Shown here: positions 1-5,800 of the stretch, in pieces
How the letters are laid out: each line of letters starts with the position of its first letter
Numbering within the stretch: position 1 is the stretch's first letter
NCBI GenBank assembly: GCA_905215465.1
Contig: CAJMPT010000053.1
Span: 1 to 9,783 of the forward strand
Reading direction: 5' to 3'
Source: an uncultured bacterium
GTDB lineage: Bacteria > Actinomycetota > Coriobacteriia > Coriobacteriales > Atopobiaceae
Length of the DNA stretch: 9,783 nt
Position numbers and translations under genes: made by a program
The notes under the pieces: generated by a model
Told to the model about the DNA's origin: nothing
Seen by the model: the letters and a program-made list of their open reading frames with translations, nothing else
Databases searched by the model: none

Positions 1-424
1 TGTCGTTGGTGTAGTGGCTCATGATGTCGCCGCGCTGGTGCGTGTCGAAGTAGCTGATGGACAGGTCCTGCATGCTGTTGAACATCTTCTCGCGGAGCTT
101 CTCGAGCGAGCCCTGCGTGACGATGGCCATGGAGCGGTTCCAGAACAGGGACGCGGCGATGCCCACGAGGTAGACGGCCGCGAGCGTGGCGACGAGGCGG
201 AAGACCTCGGGCTGGGCGGCGGTCCAGTCGCCGGTCTGGCCAAACTGGGTCACGATCTCGAGCGCGCCCTGCAGGAAGACCGAGCCAAACGAGCTCGAAA
301 CGGCCGCGATGAGCAGGCATGCGACGATCGCGGGCAGAAGGCGCGGGTAGAACGAGAAGATCGTCTTGATGAGCCTTCCGGCGGTGCCCGCCTTGGCGCG
401 GGGCTTGGTCTGCTGCTTACTCAA
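1..424 (-). CDS. ABC exporter half-transporter, second subunit (N-terminal part; cut by window edge)
   Basis: This is the start of a second ABC exporter half-transporter; only about 141 codons of the N-terminal membrane domain lie in the window. The translation begins SKQQTKPRAKAGTAGRL, then a hydrophobic first membrane helix (LLPAIVACLLIAAV), a second helix near residues 75-90, and the stretch LREKMFNSMQDLSISYFDTH. That last stretch is typical of the first intracellular loop of type I ABC exporters (family knowledge). The start is TTG at 424, chosen because AAGGGAGG lies 8 nt upstream and no ATG or GTG is better placed. It overlaps the end of the preceding half-transporter gene by 8 nt, so the two are probably translationally coupled and form a heterodimer. 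No nucleotide-binding domain is visible here, so whether this partner carries the intact catalytic residues cannot be checked. Confidence 0.9.
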   Translation of the reverse strand, partial: MSKQQTKPRAKAGTAGRLIKTIFSFYPRLLPAIVACLLIAAVSSSFGSVFLQGALEIVTQFGQTGDWTAAQPEVFRLVATLAAVYLVGIAASLFWNRSMAIVTQGSLEKLREKMFNSMQDLSISYFDTHQRGDIMSHYTND

Positions 425-2285
425 GGCCCTCGCCTCCCTTCTTGGCGTTGACGTTCGCGGCGCTGGCAGCGTCGCTCGCCGCCTCGGCCGCCTCGACGTC
501 GGCCTCGTCGGCACCCATCTTGTTCTGCGAGGTGTAGGTCTCGCGATAGATCGGGCTGCGGCGCATGAGCTCGTCGTGGGTGCCCACGTCGGCGATGTGG
601 CCGCCGTCCATAACCACGATGCGGTCGGCGTCCTGCACGGAGGCCACGCGCTGGGCGATGATGATCTTGGTGGTGTCGGGCAGGTAGGTGGCCAGGCCCT
701 CGCGGATCTTGGCGTCGGTCTTGGTGTCGACGGCGCTCGTGGAGTCGTCGAGGATCAGGACCTTGGGGCGGCGCAGCAGGGCGCGCGCGATGCACAGGCG
801 CTGCTTCTGGCCGCCGGAGACGTTGGAGCCGCCCTGCTCGATGTAGGTGTCGTAACTCTTGGGGAAGCCGTCGACGAACTCGTCGGCGCAGGCCAGGTGG
901 GCCGCCTCGCGCACCTGCTCGTCGGTGGCGTTCTCGTCGCCCCAGCGCAGGTTCTCGGCGATGGTGCCGCTGAACAGCACGTTCTTCTGCAGGACCATGG
1001 CAACGTTGGTGCGCAGCGTCTCGAGGTCGTAGTCGCGCACGTCGACGCCGCCCACGCGCACGCTACCCTCGGTGGCGTCGTACAGGCGGCCGATGAGGTT
1101 CACGAGCGTGGACTTCGAGGAGCCCGTGCCACCCAGGATGCCGATGGTCTCGCCGCTCTTGATGTGCAGGTCGACGTTCTCGAGGGCCTGGCGCTCGGCG
1201 TGGGCCGAGTACTTGAAGCTCACGTGGTCAAAGTCGATGGAGCCGTCGGCGACCTCAGTGACGGCCTGCTCGGGCGCGCCGATCGTGGGCTCGGCATCGA
1301 GGACCTCTTCGATGCGTCGGGCGCTCTCGTCGGCCATCGTGACCATGACGAAGATCATCGACAGCTGCATGAGACTCATGAGGATTTGGAAGCCGTAGGT
1401 GAAGATGGCCGACAGCTGGCCCACGTCGAACGCGGTGCCGCCGGTGGTGATGATTGTCTGCGAGCCAAAGTAGATGATGACGACCCAGGTGAGGTCAACG
1501 GCGAACATCATCAGGGGGTTGTTGAAGGCGAGGAGCTTCTCGGCGCGGGTGAAGTCGAGGCAGACGTCCTGCGCGGCGCGGGCGAACTTGCCCTTCTCGT
1601 AGTCCTCGCGCACGTAGCTCTTGACCACGCGCATGCCGGTGACGTTCTCCTCGACCGACTCGTTGAGCGCGTCGTACTTGTGGAAGACGCGCGTGAAGAT
1701 CGGGCGCGCCAGGTGAATGATGTAGAACAGGCCAAAGCCCAGCACCGGGATGACCACCGCGTAGACCAGCGCCAGCGGACCGCCCATGACCGTGGCCATG
1801 ACGAAGGCGAACACCAGGCACAGCGGCGAGCGCACCGCGATGCGGATGATCATCATGAACGCCATCTGGACGTTGCTGATGTCGGTGGTGAGGCGCGTCA
1901 CGAGCGAGCTCGAAGAGAACTCGTCGATGTTGGCGAAGCTGAAGCGCTGGATGTTATAGAACATGTCGCGGCGCAGGTTCTTGGCAAAGCCGCAGCTCGC
2001 GTGGCTGCAGGTGATGCCGGCGGCGGTGCCAAAGAAGAGCGACGCCACGGCCAGAAGCGCCAGGATGCCGGCCGGCTGCAAGAGCTCGGACACGGTGGCG
2101 CCCACCTTGATCTTGTCGATCATGTTGGCGGTCAGAAACGGGATGGTCATCTCGCAGGCTACCTCGCCCAGCACCAAAAGCGGCGTGGCGATGGTCACGG
2201 CGCGGTACTCGCCGACGGCGCTCAAGAGCCTGCGAACGATGGTGCCGTAGGGCACGCGCGCCTTCTTTCTTACTTCTTCTGCCAT
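417..2285 (-). CDS. Heterodimeric ABC exporter subunit with degenerate ATPase site (membrane domain fused to ATPase)
   Basis: A 622-residue half-transporter: membrane domain about residues 15-320, nucleotide-binding domain about 345-582, then an Ala/Glu-rich tail to 622. Visible motifs are Walker A GGTGSSKST (385-393), Q-loop Q433, signature VSGGQ (489-493) and Walker B ILDD (511-514). The catalytic glutamate position is Asp514 and the switch histidine is Gln545 (IIIAQR). Asp-for-Glu and Gln-for-His in one subunit is the pattern of the non-canonical site in heterodimeric exporters such as TM287/288, BmrCD and LmrCD, so this protein should work with the subunit encoded next to it. The ATG at 2285 has a GGAG site 7 nt upstream and overlaps the MarR-family gene by 16 nt, giving a regulator-exporter operon. 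Drug or lipid efflux at the cytoplasmic membrane is inferred; the sequence does not reveal the substrate. Confidence 0.93.
   Translation of the reverse strand: MAEEVRKKARVPYGTIVRRLLSAVGEYRAVTIATPLLVLGEVACEMTIPFLTANMIDKIKVGATVSELLQPAGILALLAVASLFFGTAAGITCSHASCGFAKNLRRDMFYNIQRFSFANIDEFSSSSLVTRLTTDISNVQMAFMMIIRIAVRSPLCLVFAFVMATVMGGPLALVYAVVIPVLGFGLFYIIHLARPIFTRVFHKYDALNESVEENVTGMRVVKSYVREDYEKGKFARAAQDVCLDFTRAEKLLAFNNPLMMFAVDLTWVVIIYFGSQTIITTGGTAFDVGQLSAIFTYGFQILMSLMQLSMIFVMVTMADESARRIEEVLDAEPTIGAPEQAVTEVADGSIDFDHVSFKYSAHAERQALENVDLHIKSGETIGILGGTGSSKSTLVNLIGRLYDATEGSVRVGGVDVRDYDLETLRTNVAMVLQKNVLFSGTIAENLRWGDENATDEQVREAAHLACADEFVDGFPKSYDTYIEQGGSNVSGGQKQRLCIARALLRRPKVLILDDSTSAVDTKTDAKIREGLATYLPDTTKIIIAQRVASVQDADRIVVMDGGHIADVGTHDELMRRSPIYRETYTSQNKMGADEADVEAAEAASDAASAANVNAKKGGEGLE
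433..440 (-). promoter_or_regulatory. Ribosome binding site that fixes a TTG start
   Basis: AAGGGAGG on the minus strand, 8 nt upstream of the TTG at 424 and inside the 3' end of the upstream ABC gene. It decides the TTG start of the second half-transporter. Confidence 0.75.
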
Positions 2286-2761
2286 AAGGTGTCTCCTCTC
2301 TTGGCTTCGTCCCTTTTAAGCTGCTCCCAGTGGTCGTGAAGCCTGTCGAGAAGCCCGAGCAGCTCGTCGAGCTCGCCCGGCCCCAGGCATGAGAACGCGT
2401 CGTGCTCGAAGCGCTCCTTATCGGCTATGACCGCCTCGGCGCGGGCGCGCCCCTCTTCGGTGAGCCTCACGACGAGCTGGCGGCGGTCCGCCTCGGAGCG
2501 CTCGCGCTCCACGAGGCCGGCGGACTCGAGCTTGCCGACCACCTCCGAGAGCGACGCTGACGTGGTCCTGGTCTTCTCGAGCAGGGCCCGCTGAGTCATC
2601 TGGCCGTCGGCGTAGTAGAGCGTCTTGAGGACATGCTGCCTGCCGCCGCGCCCGCCGCGCCTGGTGTAGATGAAGTGGCCAAAGAAGCCGATGTCGTGCA
2701 AGGCGCGGCGCTCCGGCGTCTCAAGCCGCTCGTCCTGCGCCCCCTGTTCCTCGCAACACAT
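2270..2761 (-). CDS. MarR-family transcriptional regulator
   Basis: A 163-residue winged-helix regulator, the usual length for MarR. The DNA-binding part spans about residues 45-104. The recognition-helix region is TSASLSEVVGKLESAGLV (67-84), followed by a wing with the conserved Asp-Arg-Arg at 92-94 (EADRRQLVVRLTEEG). Flanking helices (residues 15-45 and 105-150) would form the dimer interface. The ATG at 2761 is supported by AAGGGAGG about 5 nt upstream. It is first in an operon with two ABC exporter subunits, overlapping the first by 16 nt. This fits a ligand-responsive repressor of efflux, and a near-palindrome over its own -35 suggests autoregulation. The N-terminus begins Met-Cys-Cys and there is another Cys at 125. 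Thiol sensing, as in some MarR relatives, is possible but unproven. Confidence 0.92.
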   Translation of the reverse strand: MCCEEQGAQDERLETPERRALHDIGFFGHFIYTRRGGRGGRQHVLKTLYYADGQMTQRALLEKTRTTSASLSEVVGKLESAGLVERERSEADRRQLVVRLTEEGRARAEAVIADKERFEHDAFSCLGPGELDELLGLLDRLHDHWEQLKRDEAKRGDTLWQKK

Positions 2762-2808
2762 GGGAACCTCCCTTCGTAACCCCGGTAAAGCCTGTTTTTG
2801 ACGTGGTT

Positions 2809-2837
2809 ACACTACGGCCTTCAAAAGACAATTGCAA
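2809..2837 (-). promoter_or_regulatory. Predicted promoter of the MarR-ABC operon
   Basis: On the minus strand a -35-like TTGCAA (2832-2837) is separated by exactly 17 bp from a -10-like TAGTGT (2809-2814). The match to the sigma-70 consensus is only moderate (4 of 6 and 3 of 6). The -35 lies inside the arm of the palindrome at 2831-2872, as expected for a repressed promoter. Confidence 0.5.
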
Positions 2838-2872
2838 GGTACCTAACGATTATTCGTAAGGTACCTTGCAAT
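2831..2872. promoter_or_regulatory. 42-bp near-palindrome, probable MarR operator
   Basis: The outer 14 bp on each side are exact reverse complements (2831-2844 and 2859-2872). The centre (2845-2858) is also largely symmetric, with two mismatched position pairs. Each arm contains the sequence AAGGTACCT, itself nearly palindromic; the two GGTACC centres are 22 bp apart, about two helical turns. It lies 70 bp upstream of the MarR start and covers its predicted -35. Two MarR dimers on adjacent sites would fit; the binding itself is inferred. Confidence 0.75.
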
Positions 2873-2906
2873 CTTCACAAAGCCGCTATGGGATTGTGAC
2901 GTCCGC

Positions 2907-2928
2907 CGGCGAGAGGGGCTTCTCGCCG
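2907..2928 (-). terminator. Hairpin downstream of the small minus-strand gene, terminator-like without a U-tract
   Basis: Perfect 8-bp stem CGGCGAGA / TCTCGCCG with a 6-nt loop, 27 nt past the stop codon of the small minus-strand gene. No run of T follows on either strand, so it may stabilise the 3' end or act with Rho rather than terminate intrinsically. Confidence 0.4.
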
Positions 2929-2954
2929 TGGGGTCGTTCGGGACGCGCGAGAGC

Positions 2955-3320
2955 CTAGAGGCCCTCGGGGGCCGCCGTGGGGTCGCAGTCAAAGGACTGG
3001 CCGATGGCCGCCGCCTGGGCGCGGCGCAGGGCCGCCGTGTCGGCGTCTCCCTGGGCCTCGTAGGCGTCCGCCAGGCGCGTGAGGGCAAAGGCCACGTGGG
3101 CGGCCACAGCGTCCCCCATGCCAGAGAGCACCATCATGGTCACCAGGGAGTCCGGCGAGAGGGTGAGCGCCACCTCGGGATCGAGGTCAAGTAGGCCTGC
3201 GACGTCCTGCTCCACCTTGCCGGTGGCCTCGGCGTCTCCGGCAAGCGCAGCGTCGAGGTGCTTGGCCACTCCCTCGACGAAGTCCCCCACTATCTCAAGG
3301 ATGTAGTCCTTCTGCAGCAT
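2955..3320 (-). CDS. Small uncharacterised protein (possibly DUF6483-like)
   Basis: A 121-residue soluble, acidic, mostly helical protein beginning MLQKDYILEIVGDFVEGVAK. No membrane segment, signal peptide or catalytic motif is visible. The N-terminal pattern M-x-K-x-Y-I-x-x-x-I-x-x-F resembles small proteins of Firmicutes and Coriobacteria grouped as DUF6483. That is recalled from memory and uncertain. The C-terminal half (VALTRLADAYEAQGD-like, residues about 82-97) looks like a TPR-type helical pair. The reading frame stays open upstream to 3554, but the ATG at 3320 is chosen because GGAG lies 7 nt before it and the upstream part would run through the divergent promoter and into the cupin gene. 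Function is unknown. Confidence 0.75.
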   Translation of the reverse strand: MLQKDYILEIVGDFVEGVAKHLDAALAGDAEATGKVEQDVAGLLDLDPEVALTLSPDSLVTMMVLSGMGDAVAAHVAFALTRLADAYEAQGDADTAALRRAQAAAIGQSFDCDPTAAPEGL

Positions 3321-3363
3321 GGAAGCTCTCCTCTCGCTGTTTGGCTCATCCCACGGTACTACT

Positions 3364-3414
3364 TTGGGGCGCCCAGGGGCATCTGGGTATAGTTGAGAAG
3401 ACCATACGCACCAA
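3364..3414. promoter_or_regulatory. Symmetric divergent promoter for the small gene (minus) and cupin genes (plus)
   Basis: Plus strand: -10 TATAGT (3388-3393, 5 of 6 consensus) with a weak TTGGGG -35 (3364-3369, 18-bp spacer). Minus strand: -10 TATACC (3386-3391) with TTGGTG (3409-3414, 17-bp spacer). Both -10 elements share the self-complementary TATA at 3388-3391, so two polymerases could not initiate here at once. Confidence 0.55.
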
Positions 3415-3438
3415 GCCATCAGACCCAAGGGGGGACAC

Positions 3439-3768
3439 ATGTCCATCAAGGGAGTGCCCACAGACCAGGCCCGCCCGCTCCAGGACCTCATCGTGGCCGG
3501 GGAGCACACCGTGGCCAGCCGCAGCCTCGCCTGCCAGCAGACGGCCGACCTCACGCTCTTTGCCTTTGCCCGCGGGGAGTCCGTGAGCGAGGAGCGCTAC
3601 CCGTCGGACACCGCCTACGTCTGCCTCGAGGGCACGCTCGTGGTCTCGCGCGACGAGGCCCAGACGCTCGTGCCCGCCGGCAGCTGCCTTAAGGTCGAGG
3701 CGGGCGTCGGGCACGCCGTGGCGGGCGCGGGCGACGGCGCGGTCAAGTTCCTGCAGGTAAACGCCTAG
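3439..3768 (+). CDS. Small single-domain cupin protein, metal site altered
   Basis: A 109-residue protein that fills one cupin beta-barrel. The cupin turn is visible as PSDTAYVCLEGTLVV (55-69), followed by LVPAGSCLKVEAGVGHAV (77-94), where H92 is the usual second-motif histidine. Aligned with its neighbour, the first-motif histidine is replaced by Glu (E51-E52-R53), while D57 and E64 are kept. It may therefore bind a metal differently or not at all. The ATG at 3439 follows a GGGGGG ribosome site by about 4 nt. It is first in a two-gene plus-strand unit with a second cupin 78 bp downstream. Small cupins of this kind often bind ligands or sense metabolites, but no specific function can be assigned. 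Confidence 0.85.
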   Translation: MSIKGVPTDQARPLQDLIVAGEHTVASRSLACQQTADLTLFAFARGESVSEERYPSDTAYVCLEGTLVVSRDEAQTLVPAGSCLKVEAGVGHAVAGAGDGAVKFLQVNA

Positions 3769-3846
3769 ACAGCCAATGCCACGCCATTAGATGGCGGCGC
3801 TGGCGGCCCCAGGTACTCGCAAGTCCACCAAAGAAAGGGATGCACC

Positions 3847-4191
3847 ATGTTCGAGCTCATCAAGAACCTCCCCCACTCCACCACCCTCACCCTGGCCGAC
3901 CAGCTGGCCGTCCAGGAGGGTCAGGTCTCCAGCCTCACCCTGGCCCAGCAGCCCGGCTGCAAGGTCACGCTCTTCGCCATCGACACCGACGAGGGCATGT
4001 CCAGCCACGCCGCCCCCGGCGACGCCCTCATCCTGTGCCTCGAGGGCCGCGGAGAGATCACCATCGAGGGCGTGCAGCACGTCCTTCTCCCCGGGCAGTC
4101 CGTCGTCATGAGCGCCGGCGCCGCCCACGCCGTCCGCGCCCTGGAGCCGTTCAAGATGCTGCTCACCGTGGTGCTGCCGGCCCAAGCGTAA
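3847..4191 (+). CDS. Small single-domain cupin protein
   Basis: A 114-residue one-barrel cupin. Conserved elements are GMSSHAAPGDALILCLEG (50-67), with H54, D59 and E66, and LLPGQSVVMSAGAAHAVRAL (80-99), with the motif-2 histidine H94. The family pattern (S-x-H-x-x-P-G-D-A ... L-E-G ... P-A-x-x-x-H-A) is intact, so metal binding is plausible. Start ATG at 3847 has AAAGGGA upstream at about 6 nt. It is a paralogue of the preceding cupin (both have PxD then CLEG and a final GHA/AHA), suggesting tandem duplication followed by divergence of the first copy. The 78-bp gap holds only a short hairpin, so co-transcription is likely. The substrate or ligand is unknown. Confidence 0.9.
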   Translation: MFELIKNLPHSTTLTLADQLAVQEGQVSSLTLAQQPGCKVTLFAIDTDEGMSSHAAPGDALILCLEGRGEITIEGVQHVLLPGQSVVMSAGAAHAVRALEPFKMLLTVVLPAQA

Positions 4192-4196
4192 CCCGC

Positions 4197-4286
4197 GCGA
4201 TACAAACCCCGAGCTTCCGAGGCCTATGATGGCCCCACGCAGCGCGGCCCCGCGTCATTGGCGTGAGGCCGCGCCCTTTGTATCGC
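4197..4286. repeat. Structured intergenic region with perfect 10-bp inverted repeat upstream of serC
   Basis: GCGATACAAA at 4197-4206 is the exact reverse complement of TTTGTATCGC at 4277-4286. Between them lie a small hairpin (GGCC / GGCC, 4221-4234) and a strong one (GCGCGGCC 4242-4249 with GGCCGCGC 4267-4274, plus three inner pairs). If transcribed, the outer repeat could close a junction containing both hairpins. The strong hairpin is followed by CCTTTGT, a poor U-tract that overlaps the right outer arm, so terminator and outer stem might compete. Nothing matches a riboswitch class I recognise. Confidence 0.55.
4258..4286 (+). promoter_or_regulatory. Weak candidate promoter for serC
   Basis: TTGGCG (4258-4263), 17-bp spacer, TATCGC (4281-4286): each hexamer matches the consensus at only three positions. 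It is the best pair seen in the 117-bp gap before serC and overlaps the inverted repeat. Confidence 0.3.
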
Positions 4287-4308
4287 AGCCCTAGATGAGG
4301 AGAGGCCC

Positions 4309-5397
4309 ATGCCACGCGTCTACAACTTCTCTGCCGGCCCCGCGGTGCTGCCCGAGGAGGTGCTCTCCCGGGCCGCCGCCGAGATGTCCGACTACCACGG
4401 CTGCGGCATGTCCGTCATGGAGATGAGCCACCGCTCCCCCGTCTTCCAGGGCATCCTTGACGAGGCCGAGGCCGACCTGCGTCAGCTGATGGGCGTGCCA
4501 GAGGACTACGCGGTGCTGTTCCTGCAGGGTGGCGACTCGCTGCTCTTCTCCACGGTCTTCACCAACCTGGCCGCAAACGGCAAGGCAGACTACGTGGTGT
4601 CGGGCAACTGGTCAAAGAAGGCCTTCCAGGAGGCCCAGATCCTGGGAGACCCAAAGCTCCTGGCGACCTCCGCGGACCGTAACTTCTGCTACGTGCCCGA
4701 CGTGAGCGACCTCGATGTCCGCGACGACGCGAGCTTTGTCTACATCTGCCAGAACGAGACCATCACGGGCACCCGCTACCCGGAGCTGCCCAACACCAAG
4801 GGCCACGTCCTGGTGGCGGACCAGAGCTCGATGTTTCTCTCGGAGCCCGTGGACGTTGCCTCCTTTGGTCTCATTCACGCGGGCGTCCAGAAGAACGTGG
4901 GGCCGGCGGGCGTCCAGGTGGTCATCGTGCGGCGCGACCTCATAGCCGAGGAGCTTCCCGACGTGCCCACCATGCTGCGCCTCAAGACCCACGCGGACGC
5001 GGGTTCCCTCTACGACACGCCCAACTGCTGGGGCATCTACATCTGCGCCCTGGTCTTCAAGTGGCTCCTTGGCCTGGGCGGCCTGGAGCAGATGGAGAAG
5101 ATCAACCGACGCAAGGCCGCGCTTCTCTACGACTACCTGGATGCCTCCAAGCTCTTCTCGTCTACGGTGGCCCCGCGCGACCGCTCCCTCATGAACGTGC
5201 CCTTTGTGACGGGCGACGCCGAGCTCGACCGGCGCTTTGTTGCCGAGGCGGCCGAGGCGGGACTCGTCAACCTCAAGGGCCACCGCCTGGTGGGCGGCAT
5301 GAGGGCCTCCCTCTACAACGCCATGCCCGTAGACGGCGTCCGCGCCCTCGTGGAGTTCATGGACCGCTTTGAGAAGGGCGTGCGCGGCGGAAGGTAG
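4309..5397 (+). CDS. serC: Phosphoserine aminotransferase (divergent SerC)
   Basis: A 362-residue PLP enzyme of normal family length, expected to convert 3-phosphohydroxypyruvate and glutamate to O-phosphoserine and 2-oxoglutarate in serine synthesis, and possibly the related pyridoxine step. Evidence: YNFSAGPAVLPEEVL (5-19), SHR (40-42), W101, D171, the PLP lysine K195 in HAGVQKNVGPAG (190-201), MNVPF (295-299), and H325, R326 and R332 of GHRLVGGMRASLYNAMP, which bind substrate in the family. The cofactor pocket looks unusual: QGGDSLLF (73-80) where QGGAS-x-QF is normal, and DTPN (236-239) where NTPP is normal. The ATG at 4309 has AGGAG about 7 nt upstream. No serA lies beside it in the window. 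A strong hairpin follows the stop. Confidence 0.93.
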   Translation: MPRVYNFSAGPAVLPEEVLSRAAAEMSDYHGCGMSVMEMSHRSPVFQGILDEAEADLRQLMGVPEDYAVLFLQGGDSLLFSTVFTNLAANGKADYVVSGNWSKKAFQEAQILGDPKLLATSADRNFCYVPDVSDLDVRDDASFVYICQNETITGTRYPELPNTKGHVLVADQSSMFLSEPVDVASFGLIHAGVQKNVGPAGVQVVIVRRDLIAEELPDVPTMLRLKTHADAGSLYDTPNCWGIYICALVFKWLLGLGGLEQMEKINRRKAALLYDYLDASKLFSSTVAPRDRSLMNVPFVTGDAELDRRFVAEAAEAGLVNLKGHRLVGGMRASLYNAMPVDGVRALVEFMDRFEKGVRGGR

Positions 5398-5422
5398 CGG
5401 ACACAAGAGCGAGGCGCCAGCC

Positions 5423-5469
5423 GAGGGGGGCGGCCGTCGGCAAGTGTCATCTGCCAGCGGCCGCCCCTC
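5423..5469 (+). terminator. serC: Hairpin terminator-like structure after serC
   Basis: GAGGGG(GG)CGGCCG (5423-5436) pairs with CGGCCGCCCCTC (5458-5469): 12 bp with a 2-nt bulge, extended by GGCA/TGCC inside. It begins 25 nt after the serC stop. The downstream TCTTGGG is not a good U-tract, so termination may be inefficient or Rho-assisted. Confidence 0.5.
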
Positions 5470-5496
5470 TCTTGGGTGCCTCTGGTTCTTGACATG

Positions 5497-5529
5497 AAAA
5501 AGGGACCCCGGATTTGCTCCGAGGTCCCT
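5497..5529 (-). terminator. Intrinsic terminator of the tRNA-Pro/tRNA-Ala transcript
   Basis: On the minus strand AGGGACC pairs with GGTCCCT, then after one mismatch CGG pairs with CCG around a 7-nt loop, and five T follow directly. It lies 9 nt beyond the 3' CCA of tRNA-Ala. This is a textbook Rho-independent terminator. Confidence 0.85.
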
Positions 5530-5538
5530 GGCATTTCA

Positions 5539-5614
5539 TGGTGGAGAATAGGGGGTTCGAACCCCTGACCTCGTGACTGCCAGTCACGCGCTCTCCCAAC
5601 TGAGCTAATTCCCC
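5539..5614 (-). tRNA. tRNA-Ala, anticodon GGC
   Basis: A complete 76-nt cloverleaf on the minus strand. The acceptor arms GGGGAAT / ATTCTCC include one G-U pair. The D arm is GCTC / GAGC. The anticodon stem is CGTGA / TCACG with loop CTGGCAG, giving anticodon GGC (reads alanine GCC). The variable loop has five bases, the T arm is AGGGG-TTCGAAC-CCCCT, the discriminator is A, and the CCA end is encoded. It follows tRNA-Pro by 3 nt and is probably processed from the same precursor. Confidence 0.97.
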
Positions 5615-5617
5615 ATC

Positions 5618-5694
<77 letters not shown>

Positions 5695-5723
5695 ATTTGC
5701 GTGCTTCGTTCGCACAGGTATTT

Positions 5724-5752
5724 ACTTTAAATGCTCCCCGGCCAGAATGCAA
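5724..5752 (-). promoter_or_regulatory. Candidate promoter of the tRNA-Pro/tRNA-Ala unit
   Basis: Minus strand TTGCAT (5747-5752), 17-bp spacer, TAAAGT (5724-5729), 30 nt upstream of the mature tRNA-Pro 5' end. The region is AT-rich compared with its surroundings. It lies just downstream of the ruvB stop, where no clear terminator is visible, so read-through from ruvB may add to tRNA transcription. Confidence 0.5.
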
Positions 5753-5800
5753 GCAAAAAGTTCCGGGCTTTGCAAAAAAGTGTGGAGCAGCAGGTAGTGG

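Noticed and set aside
366..2339. Plus-strand open frame of 657 codons opposite the ABC gene
   Set aside because: The minus strand encodes an unmistakable ABC exporter. The plus frame is a GC-driven antisense shadow, rich in Val, Ala, Gly, His and Asp without any domain, and has no convincing ribosome site.
3321..3554. Longer start for the small minus-strand protein
   Set aside because: The extension would cross the divergent promoter and the first cupin gene. The ATG at 3320 has a good ribosome site.
3778..3804. Hairpin between the two cupin genes (CGCCAT-TAG-ATGGCG with an outer 4-bp stem)
   Set aside because: Short stem, 4-nt bulge and no U-tract. It might affect the ratio of the two proteins but is not convincing as a terminator.
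4612..5406. Minus-strand open frame of 264 codons opposite serC
   Set aside because: An antisense shadow of a clear SerC coding sequence, with no recognisable motif.
5488..5493. Perfect TTGACA near 5488 as a plus-strand -35
   Set aside because: No -10-like hexamer at 16-18 bp and no plus-strand gene downstream; the tRNA terminator occupies the site.
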